Position numbers and translations under genes: made by a program | From: Pseudomonadota bacterium | GTDB lineage: Bacteria > Pseudomonadota > Alphaproteobacteria > Rhizobiales > Xanthobacteraceae | Assembly: GCA_023405565.1 (NCBI GenBank) | Contig: JAEXXW010000099.1 | Coordinates: 1-6,784, forward strand | Direction of reading: 5' to 3' | DNA length: 6,784 nucleotides | Shown here: positions 1 through 4,970 of the stretch, piece after piece | Position numbering within the stretch: position 1 is the first letter of the stretch | How the letters are laid out: each line of letters opens with the position of its first letter | Notes under the pieces: model-generated | Database searches by the model: none | What the model was told of the DNA's origin: nothing | What the model saw: only the letters and a program-made list of their open reading frames with translations

Positions 1-528
1 ACCGTAGACCATCAGTTTCAAGCCGGCTTCCGTGGTGAAGACTTCGCGGATGAAGACGGGGATCGAATCCGGCGCGGCATAGATGCCGAACAGGGACTGA
101 TAGAGCTGTTGCGCAACCACCAGCCAAAGAATGAACAGGCCCATCAGCAAAAGGCCGATTGCGACAATCGCCGGAAATGACGGTGAGCGGATGACACTGA
201 ACGCCGCCTTGAGCGAGGCCTCCTGGCCGATCTCGCGGCGGCGGCTCAGTTCATACATCATCAGCGCCGCAATGGGGCCGAGCAGGGCAAAGCCGGTCGC
301 AAGCGGAAACAGGAGTGGCAGCACCGAATAGCCAAGCGCCATACCGCCGAAGACGAGACCGACCAGCGGGTAGATCAGGCACAGGAAGATGGCGTGGGTT
401 GGCCAGGCGGCAAAGTCGTCCCAGCCGCGCGCCAGCGCATCCCGCAAGTCCGAGAATGAGATGTGACGAACGGCCGGCAATGTGGCGCTGGCAGTGTCGG
501 CCGGATTGAGAACGTGGAATTGAGCCAT
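1..528 (-). CDS. DUF2189-family integral membrane protein (3' end outside window)
   Basis: The gene starts at the ATG at 528 and is still open at base 1, so 176 residues are visible and the C-terminus is missing. A GGAGG (complement of 536-540) lies 7 nt before the ATG, which fixes this start well. The protein begins with about 44 polar residues, including a Ser-Asp-Leu-Arg...Gly-Trp-Asp-Asp-Phe stretch near 26-39. Strongly hydrophobic segments follow at about 45-63, 67-91 and 119-143. A charged YELSRRRE loop sits after the second segment (92-99). The aromatic GW-DF motif, the PLLFPL-GF-LLGP membrane segment and the YE-SRRRE loop match what I remember of DUF2189, a family of predicted multipass inner-membrane proteins with no established function. 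It is encoded on the same strand as the exported protein gene upstream, 160 bp away. The family call is from memory; the membrane nature is directly visible. Confidence 0.85.
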   Translation of the reverse strand, partial: MAQFHVLNPADTASATLPAVRHISFSDLRDALARGWDDFAAWPTHAIFLCLIYPLVGLVFGGMALGYSVLPLLFPLATGFALLGPIAALMMYELSRRREIGQEASLKAAFSVIRSPSFPAIVAIGLLLMGLFILWLVVAQQLYQSLFGIYAAPDSIPVFIREVFTTEAGLKLMVYG

Positions 529-688
529 ATGGCAGCCTCCCGGACGAGTTTCCCTGTTCCGCTTTTTGCGGCCGAGGCGAACGTGGCGCGGTGCGCTTGT
601 CCATGGCTACCGGTCACGTCTTCCGCGACCTTCGGAAAAAAGCTAACGCGCGAGACGAGGATTCAGGTTCACGCTTTTGGAAAATTCT
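529..688. other. Intergenic spacer between two minus-strand genes
   Basis: This 160-bp gap separates the stop of the exported DUF3828-like protein gene (689-691) from the start of the DUF2189 gene (528). The part near 661-700 is AT-richer than its surroundings, but no hairpin followed by a T-run (read on the minus strand) is convincing. A promoter for the DUF2189 gene probably lies here, since the distance is large for an operon junction. I cannot point to good -35 and -10 boxes. Confidence 0.4.
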
Positions 689-1198
689 TTAATTCTTGAG
701 GAATTCCGTCAGCATGGCGCGCACCGACCACGGCGTCTTTTCGACCTCGCCGCGGATATCATCGATCTTCCACAGCTTGCCCTCGTGGACGAAATCATAG
801 CGAACGGTCACGGTCGGTTCGTTGCGCCGGGCTCCGAAGGTTGCCGCCACGGTCGCGGTGGTGTCGCTCTGTTTTTCGGTCTTAACGTCAAAAAAGCGGA
901 CCTGCGGGTCCTGCGAATTGGTCACCGGGTCGAAGTCGATCGGGCCCATTTCGCCCGGCTTTTCGTGTTTATCGGCCTTGGCCCACAAGGCGAGTAGGGA
1001 TTTTGACATGGTCCGGGCCCGGTCTTTGGCCTTGAGCCATAGGAACTGCCCGCCGCTGTCGCCTTTGCCGGCCGAGACCTTCTGGTAGATGACGGTCACA
1101 ATGGCAGCCGGATCCTGCCCCTGAGTTTGTGCCGAAGCAGATACCGCCATGGTGAAAAGCAGGCCAACGGCCATAAAGAAGGGAGCGATTTTTGCCAT
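689..1198 (-). CDS. Exported DUF3828-like protein of unknown function
   Basis: This is a 169-residue protein if translation starts at the ATG at 1198. I chose that start over the upstream ATG at 1246 for two reasons. It begins a clean signal peptide (MAKIAPFF, hydrophobic to about residue 20, likely cleavage after Ala-Ser-Ala at 21-23), and an AGGA lies about 5 nt before it. The mature part is soluble and has no cysteines. An AAIVTVIYQKV helix starts it (31-41), and a YDFVHEGKLWKIDDI stretch (134-148) resembles the Trp-x-Ile-x-Asp-Ile end of DUF3828 / NTF2-like periplasmic proteins. The function of that family is not known. The likely location is the periplasm. The gene is divergent from the 174-residue protein gene, with 121 bp between them. 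The signal peptide is clear; the DUF3828 assignment is recollection and moderate. Confidence 0.82.
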   Translation of the reverse strand: MAKIAPFFMAVGLLFTMAVSASAQTQGQDPAAIVTVIYQKVSAGKGDSGGQFLWLKAKDRARTMSKSLLALWAKADKHEKPGEMGPIDFDPVTNSQDPQVRFFDVKTEKQSDTTATVAATFGARRNEPTVTVRYDFVHEGKLWKIDDIRGEVEKTPWSVRAMLTEFLKN

Positions 1199-1319
1199 TG
1201 CATTCCTGTCCCAATGCGTTGACGTGGCGGCGCCGCGCGCCGACATAGCCGTGCGGTCAGATTGCGATATTCGACTATGACGGCCAAATCACGATGACTT
1301 TGCCTCGGTTGTACAACCC
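1199..1319. promoter_or_regulatory. Divergent promoter region
   Basis: This 121-bp spacer lies between two divergently transcribed genes and so must hold promoters for both, unless the plus-strand gene is leaderless or read from further upstream. The minus-strand gene has an AGGA ribosome-binding site inside the spacer. The plus-strand gene has no recognisable purine-rich ribosome-binding site; a 12-bp palindrome occupies that place. I see no convincing sigma-70 boxes. Confidence 0.5.
1307..1318. repeat. Perfect 12-bp palindrome before a start codon
   Basis: GGTTGTACAACC reads the same on both strands and ends 1 base before the ATG at 1320. It occupies the position where a ribosome-binding site would be expected. 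It could be an operator for a dimeric regulator, or a small hairpin affecting initiation. A chance palindrome cannot be excluded from one copy. Confidence 0.45.
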
Positions 1320-1844
1320 ATGACGTTGAGAACGATTGCCATTTTTGTGGGGATCGCCTTGCTGGCCGTTGCCGGCGCCTTCGCGCTACCGGTGATGATG
1401 ACGGCCGCAATGTTCGACCCAGGTCCAAGGGCGCCAACAGACCAGGCGATGATCGCGCATTGGGAAAAGCACCGGAAGACGATGGACGAGATTACCGAGA
1501 TGCTCCGGCGCGATCCGGCGCTGAATCGTCTTGGCATGAACTGGAGCGATCCGGACGATCCGGCGCGTGCCCATGTGCCGCCGGAACGCATTGCCGACTA
1601 CCGGGACCTGATGCGTGAGGCCTCCATCATCAGCGTTAGCCGCGGCCATCGTTCGGTGCAGTTCCTGTTTCATGCCAGCGGCCTTTCGGTGAGCGGCTTC
1701 GGCAAGAGCTTCGTGCGCGGCGACGCATCGCGTCATGCCGAAGTGATCGACGGCGATCTCGACGCGGCTGCGGCCGGACGGCCGAAGGCCCTTCTACAGC
1801 GTCCGATCGCCGATGGCTGGTGGTTGCAGCGCGACGGAAGCTGA
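1320..1844 (+). CDS. Membrane-anchored or exported protein, function unknown
   Basis: This is a 174-residue protein. The ATG at 1320 is the only start, because an in-frame stop lies at 1278 with no ATG, GTG or TTG in between. A hydrophobic N-terminus (about residues 5-26) acts as a signal anchor or an uncleaved signal peptide. The remainder is soluble and cysteine-free, so it is not a lipoprotein. The soluble part has a charged helix (HWEKHRKTMDEITEMLRRDPAL, about 47-68), then NWSDPDDP (74-81), PPERIADYRDLM (87-98) and a C-terminal GWWLQRDG (166-173). This order (helix, Asn-Trp-x-x-Pro, Pro-Glu-Arg-Ile-x-x-Tyr-Arg, C-terminal Trp-Tyr/Trp-Leu) resembles a widespread unnamed family of proteobacterial secreted or lipoprotein hypotheticals that I remember but cannot name. 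No ribosome-binding site is visible. The gene converges on the dehydrogenase gene, with 7 bp between their stops. Confidence 0.8.
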   Translation: MTLRTIAIFVGIALLAVAGAFALPVMMTAAMFDPGPRAPTDQAMIAHWEKHRKTMDEITEMLRRDPALNRLGMNWSDPDDPARAHVPPERIADYRDLMREASIISVSRGHRSVQFLFHASGLSVSGFGKSFVRGDASRHAEVIDGDLDAAAAGRPKALLQRPIADGWWLQRDGS

Positions 1845-1851
1845 CTGCCGG

Positions 1852-2718
1852 TTACGGCGCGTCCCTGCGCAGCGTGTCGTGTGGAATTTCCTTTGACATG
1901 AACCAGTCAACGACGCGGTCGCCCGCGAGGTAGCGCCCCACCGGACCGAAATTGGCCCAGAAGCCGACATTGTAGCGTGTGCGCGGGCGGGCGGTGGTAC
2001 CGGCCTTGAACACCGCGCGCGCCACTTTCTCCAGCGGCATCGTGCCGAAGGTCTTCGGATTGAGGAAATGCAGCATATAGGCGCCGACGTTGCGCCTGTA
2101 GACGCGATAGGGGGATGTCGGTCCAAGATCCGGAATATTGGAAATGACCTTGTCGCGGTAGGGCGACACGAACGGTCCCGGCAAAACGTTGACGAGATCG
2201 ACGCCGAAGGTCTTCACCTCGGCGCGCATGGCATCGGCCAGAGCTTCAACCGCGTATTTGGTCATGTGATAGACGCCGCCGCCTTGCGCGGTCACGCGAC
2301 CGGCCAGCGACGAGATATTGACGATACGGCCGCGCCCTGCATTGCGCATGCCGGGCAACACAAGCTGCGACATGCGAAGCAACCCGAACACATTGGTTTC
2401 GAACGCACGGCGTACCAGCTCCGGCGAGATTTCTTCCAGGGGGCCGTACTGGCCGTAGCCGGCATTGTTGATGAGCACGCCGATGGGGCCATGCCGCTTT
2501 GTGATTTCGGTAACCACGGCTTGCCGTGAGGCCTCGTCAGTCACGTCGAGCGAGAGGATTTCGCACCCCGCCGCGGAAAGTCTGTCGAGCTTGGACGGAT
2601 CACGTGCCGTGGCAATGGTCAGATAACCCGCCTCGCGGAACAGGAGGGCGGTGGCTTCCCCGAGGCCGCTGGAGCAGCCGGTGATAAGAACGGGGGCGGT
2701 CTTGGACGGAGCGGACAT
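1852..2718 (-). CDS. Short-chain dehydrogenase/reductase (classical SDR)
   Basis: This 288-residue NAD(P)-dependent oxidoreductase has a Rossmann fold. The visible SDR landmarks are the cofactor glycine motif TGCSSGLG (13-20), NNAG (84-87), the active-site Asn109 in ETNVFG, Ser137 in the NISS stretch, the Tyr150-x-x-x-Lys154 pair, and the Pro-Gly of the motif after beta-6 (180-181). The catalytic set Asn-Ser-Tyr-Lys is therefore complete. Arg39 after the second beta strand (ATARD) favours NADP(H). The C-terminal 90 residues are longer than in a minimal 250-residue SDR and probably form the substrate lid. The substrate cannot be told. The ATG at 2718 is supported by AGAGG about 4 nt upstream. 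The gene lies 63 bp downstream of the HAD phosphatase gene on the same strand, so it may be the last gene of that operon or have its own promoter. No terminator is visible in the 7-bp convergent gap. Confidence 0.95.
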   Translation of the reverse strand: MSAPSKTAPVLITGCSSGLGEATALLFREAGYLTIATARDPSKLDRLSAAGCEILSLDVTDEASRQAVVTEITKRHGPIGVLINNAGYGQYGPLEEISPELVRRAFETNVFGLLRMSQLVLPGMRNAGRGRIVNISSLAGRVTAQGGGVYHMTKYAVEALADAMRAEVKTFGVDLVNVLPGPFVSPYRDKVISNIPDLGPTSPYRVYRRNVGAYMLHFLNPKTFGTMPLEKVARAVFKAGTTARPRTRYNVGFWANFGPVGRYLAGDRVVDWFMSKEIPHDTLRRDAP

Positions 2719-2781
2719 TACGCCTCTTGAAATGAACGACGCGGCACCCGCCCATGTTATGCGAAAGCCGGCATCCGGGGA
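2719..2781 (-). other. Spacer between HAD and SDR genes
   Basis: This 63-bp gap in a same-strand run is wider than the other gaps of the cluster, so an extra promoter for the dehydrogenase gene is possible. I see no clear -35/-10 pair and no terminator hairpin. It does contain the AGAGG ribosome-binding site of the dehydrogenase gene. Confidence 0.35.
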
Positions 2782-3423
2782 TTATCTTTTTTGGCCTGAC
2801 ACGCCAAAGACAATGTCATCAAAATTGTTGAAAAAATGCTCCGGTTTGAGCGTCCTCAACATGTCCGGATCGGCATAACCCCAGCTCACGGCGCCGAATG
2901 CAATGCCCGCCGCGCGCGACGCCTCGAAATCCCGGACCTCGTCACCAATGGCGATGGTCTGGTGTGGCGAAACGCCCGTACGTTTGACGAGGCGCGAAAA
3001 CCTGGATGCCTTGCCGAACAGCGTGGCACCACAATCGAAATGGCTGAACAGCGCCACATTTTCCGGGCCAAGCTGCTGACGTGCATTGACCTCGTTGTCC
3101 GAAGACACCAGCGCCAATGCGATGTCTGCTGTGCTCAAAGCCTGCAACATCGTCGCGGTGCCATCGAAGAGCCTGATGTCATTCAGATGCGAGCGCTTAA
3201 GGGCGCGCATCCGCGTGGCGATCATCGGGACTTTCCAGAGCGGCACACCGAGAAATGTCAGGATCTCGCGTGAACCCATTCGCCTCAAGGCCGCAACGTC
3301 ATTCGGTTCGATGTGCCTGAAGTCGAATTCGCGTGCGACATCGTTCACGATCCGCAGGAACCATGGAAAGCTGTCGGCCAAGGTGCCGTCGAGATCGAAG
3401 ATGGCAAGTCTGTAGGTCGGCAC
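2782..3423 (-). CDS. HAD-superfamily hydrolase, phosphoglycolate-phosphatase-like
   Basis: This 213-residue phosphatase of the haloacid dehalogenase superfamily has all four motifs. They are motif I FDLDGT with nucleophile Asp10 and acid/base Asp12, motif II Ser107 (VSSD), motif III Lys138, and motif IV GDE-x-x-D with Asp161, Glu162 and Asp165. The stretch between motifs I and II (about 15-95) is the helical cap, giving subfamily I architecture as in Gph- and PpaX-like phosphatases. It should hydrolyse a small phosphomonoester with Mg2+ in the cytoplasm; the substrate is not readable from the sequence. The start is a GTG (complement of 3421-3423). It lies 6 bases after the TGA of the preceding acetyltransferase gene and has only a poor ribosome-binding site, so translational coupling is likely. 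The two genes are in the same reading frame, separated only by TGA-TTT-CCC. Confidence 0.93.
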   Translation of the reverse strand: MPTYRLAIFDLDGTLADSFPWFLRIVNDVAREFDFRHIEPNDVAALRRMGSREILTFLGVPLWKVPMIATRMRALKRSHLNDIRLFDGTATMLQALSTADIALALVSSDNEVNARQQLGPENVALFSHFDCGATLFGKASRFSRLVKRTGVSPHQTIAIGDEVRDFEASRAAGIAFGAVSWGYADPDMLRTLKPEHFFNNFDDIVFGVSGQKR

Positions 3424-3429
3424 GGGAAA

Positions 3430-3705
3430 TCAGGCCAGCAAATCGGCGAATTCGTCGTGCTTAGCGATGAAGGCCGAAATGAAGGGACATTTCGGGATCA
3501 CCTTCAGGCCGCGAGAGCGGACCTGTTCCAGCGCGCCGCGCGCGAGCTTTGAGCCGATGCCCTGGCCCGACAATTCGTGTGGCACTTCGGTATGCGTGAA
3601 GGTGATGATGCCGGGCGCCAATGTGTAATAGGCAAGGGCCAGGTGATCGCCCACTTTCAGTTCAAAGCGATGTTCGGCCGGATTGTCGATGACGGCATCG
3701 GTCAT
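3430..3705 (-). CDS. Small GNAT N-acetyltransferase, YjdJ/COG2388 type (copy 1)
   Basis: This is a 91-residue single-domain protein of the short GNAT type (Acetyltransf_CG, YjdJ-like). It has the family layout: a beta region ending in THTEVP (37-42), the acetyl-CoA pyrophosphate-binding loop GQGIGSKLARGAL (about 46-58), and a LKVIPKCPFI strand (about 67-76) with the characteristic Cys. It closes with the C-terminal helix ending in HDEFADLLA. The length is typical for this family and much shorter than ordinary GNAT enzymes. It presumably uses acetyl-CoA, but the acceptor is unknown for most members. The ATG at 3705 has AAAGG about 8 nt upstream, overlapping the stop of copy 2 (11-bp gap), which suggests coupled translation. 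It is a clear tandem paralogue of the gene at 3717-4004 and is followed closely by the HAD phosphatase gene. Confidence 0.92.
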   Translation of the reverse strand: MTDAVIDNPAEHRFELKVGDHLALAYYTLAPGIITFTHTEVPHELSGQGIGSKLARGALEQVRSRGLKVIPKCPFISAFIAKHDEFADLLA

Positions 3706-3716
3706 GTGCGGAGCCT

Positions 3717-4004
3717 TTAGGCAAGGGAATCCTGGGCAAGAAGATCCTGGAATTCAGGATGTCTCGATATCACATGCCGGACGAACGAGCATAGGGGCCG
3801 CACTTTCAGTCCCTGCGCGCGCATCTGTTGTAGCGTGCCGACGACGAGACGCTCGCCGATGCCGCGTTCGCGCAGCGCTGACGGCGTCTCCGTATGCGTC
3901 ATCGTCAACACATCGCCGGACTGGCGATAGCTTGCGAACGCAATGTGGCCGTCAACTTCGAGTTCGAAACGGGAGAGGGCGTGATTTTGCCGGACATCAT
4001 TCAT
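3717..4004 (-). CDS. Small GNAT N-acetyltransferase, YjdJ/COG2388 type (copy 2)
   Basis: This 95-residue paralogue of the adjacent acetyltransferase aligns with it over about 81 positions without gaps. By hand I count about 39 identities. Shared features are RFELEV near the N-terminus, THTETP, the RERGIGERL acetyl-CoA loop, GLKV-x-P-x-C-x-F with the conserved Cys, and HPEFQDLLA. Copy 2 has a four-residue C-terminal extension after the LLA. Loop residues differ (Gly-Gln-Gly versus Glu-Arg-Gly), and the Cys context differs (KCPF versus LCSF), so the two probably do not share an acceptor. The start is the ATG at 4004; its ribosome-binding site is weak (GAGCGGG). It lies 35 bp downstream of the HXXEE gene on the same strand and is likely co-transcribed with it and with the genes below. 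Confidence 0.92.
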   Translation of the reverse strand: MNDVRQNHALSRFELEVDGHIAFASYRQSGDVLTMTHTETPSALRERGIGERLVVGTLQQMRAQGLKVRPLCSFVRHVISRHPEFQDLLAQDSLA

Positions 4005-4039
4005 GCCCGCTCATATAGGGCGAGCGATGTCGAGGTGCA

Positions 4040-4657
4040 TCATGCACTTTGTGTCGATCTCATTCTCGCTTTTTCGCGCGCACGGCGAAACGGCACGACG
4101 AACAGAGCCGCGATCGGGATGTGCAGCATCAGGCCAAGGACGAGGATCAGCACAACCTGCCAGCCCGACAACATTCCGGTGGAAACCTCGCGTACCAGCA
4201 CCCAGATCGTGAAGGGCAGGAATAGTACGATCGAGGTCACCAGGCCGGGATTGTAGATCCGGAAACGGATCGACGTGACGATATGGGTAATCGCGTTGAC
4301 GAGTGTCAGACCGACCCAGCATAGGCCGAGCCAGCGCAGCGGCTCCGGAAACAGGGCGGCAAGGCCGATCGGCAGCCAGACATAGCCAATATTGACCAGC
4401 GCTACGCCGCCTTCATTGACGGGGAAATCATCGTTCCCGCTCTTGAAGACATGGGCATTGGCGAACTGGCGAAAACCGCCGGGCCACAAATGCTCTTCGG
4501 TCTGATGCAGCATGTAGATGACAAGGAGGGCGGCAAACAGGGCACGCTCGCTGGTCGGATCGGTGCGGAAGAGAATGAAGCAAGCCACCACGCCGATGAC
4601 GGCGAGCGGGGGCAGCCATTTCTGCCAATTGGTGGCGGTGTAGGAGAGCGGATGCAT
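4040..4657 (-). CDS. HXXEE-motif integral membrane protein
   Basis: This is a 205-residue protein counted from the ATG at 4657. A TTG at 4666, in the same frame, would add three residues; neither start has a good ribosome-binding site, and I prefer the ATG. Hydrophobic segments lie at about 16-30, 38-52, 85-104, 107-127, 138-158 and 165-190. Three polar motifs sit in or beside them: H51-x-x-E54-E55, N121-x-x-x-H125 and Y135-x-P-G138. These are exactly the motifs that define the HXXEE family as I remember it, a group of small membrane proteins of unknown function. The clustered His and Glu residues suggest a metal site or catalytic role in the membrane, but this is unproven. The basic C-terminus (RRAREKARMR) suggests that end is cytoplasmic. 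It is probably the first gene of the minus-strand cluster reaching to 1852. Confidence 0.87.
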   Translation of the reverse strand: MHPLSYTATNWQKWLPPLAVIGVVACFILFRTDPTSERALFAALLVIYMLHQTEEHLWPGGFRQFANAHVFKSGNDDFPVNEGGVALVNIGYVWLPIGLAALFPEPLRWLGLCWVGLTLVNAITHIVTSIRFRIYNPGLVTSIVLFLPFTIWVLVREVSTGMLSGWQVVLILVLGLMLHIPIAALFVVPFRRAREKARMRSTQSA

Positions 4658-4843
4658 GCGGGACAATCCATGAGGGGGGGAAACGCACGCGACTCGACGC
4701 TCTCCTGATTAACATGATCCGCGGCATCGCGCTTGGCGGAATTGTACTCATTGCCGGTGCTTTCCTCCCGAACGCGGCGAAGCCGTGCCGACATAGCCGA
4801 CAGTCGGGCGCACAAATAGCAAATCGCAAATAGCCAAGCAGAG

Positions 4844-4859
4844 TGACGCCGTGGCGTCA
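4844..4859. repeat. Inverted repeat, 7-bp arms, 2-base centre
   Basis: TGACGCC-GT-GGCGTCA is a perfect inverted repeat. Its right half, GGCGTCAG (4853-4860), occurs again at 4866-4873, 13 bp further on. The arrangement of one full palindrome plus an extra half-site is typical of a binding site for a dimeric regulator. It lies upstream of the AT-rich promoter candidate and would suit an activator or upstream operator. No T-run follows, so it is unlikely to be an intrinsic terminator. Confidence 0.5.
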
Positions 4860-4903
4860 GCGGCCGGCGTCAGGAAAATTGTCACTGGAAGGAAAATATT
4901 CTG

Positions 4904-4937
4904 TAGACAACCATTTCGGTAATTATGTATATATACA
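4904..4937 (+). promoter_or_regulatory. Candidate promoter with overlapping palindromic operator
   Basis: TAGACA (4904-4909) and TATATA (4928-4933), spaced by 18 bp, form the best sigma-70-like pair ahead of the protease gene. Transcription would start near 4940, about 30 nt before the GTG at 4971. The -10 box lies inside a perfect 12-bp palindrome, TGTATATATACA (4926-4937), so a bound repressor would block it. A second, weaker -35-like TTGTCA is at 4879-4884. The boxes are read by eye and match consensus only partly. Confidence 0.45.
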
Positions 4938-4970
4938 CGTATAGGTTGAATAATAGCGGGGTGAGGGTGC

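Larger units (their letters stand above)
4658..4970. promoter_or_regulatory. Divergent intergenic region upstream of PatG-like gene
   Basis: This stretch of about 300 bp, between the HXXEE gene (minus) and the PatG-like protease gene (plus), has no convincing gene. The left third is GC-rich and includes a run of seven G at 4674-4680. The middle holds CAAATAGC twice (4813-4820 and 4827-4834), an inverted repeat at 4844-4859, and GGCGTCAG twice (4853-4860 and 4866-4873). From about 4871 to 4957 the sequence becomes strikingly AT-rich compared with everything else in the window; it contains the best promoter candidate and a palindrome. A 39-codon plus-strand reading frame (4714-4833) has no ribosome-binding site and is not called. 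Confidence 0.6.

Noticed and set aside
251..604. 117-codon minus-strand frame overlapping the DUF2189 gene start
   Set aside because: Its composition is Arg/Ser/Pro-rich, as expected from a shifted frame; the DUF2189 frame has the GGAGG site and the membrane segments.
1845..1851. Terminator between the convergent genes
   Set aside because: Only 7 bp separate the stops, and no hairpin with a T-run is visible in or beside the gap.
2068..2529. 153-codon plus-strand frame opposite the dehydrogenase gene
   Set aside because: The dehydrogenase on the other strand has the full set of SDR motifs; this frame has none of its own.
4674..4680. Run of seven G that might be a sequencing error truncating the HXXEE gene
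   Set aside because: With six G an upstream frame from an ATG at 4751 would join the HXXEE frame, but that extension is Arg/Ser/Pro-rich and does not look like a membrane-protein N-terminus.
4714..4833. Possible 39-residue peptide with a hydrophobic start, upstream of the protease gene
   Set aside because: No ribosome-binding site precedes the ATG, the C-terminal half looks random, and it has only one Cys and no leader-core layout. It could only be revived by conservation in relatives.
4844..4859. Inverted repeat as an intrinsic terminator
   Set aside because: A 2-base loop is too small for a good hairpin and no T-run follows on either strand; an operator is more plausible.
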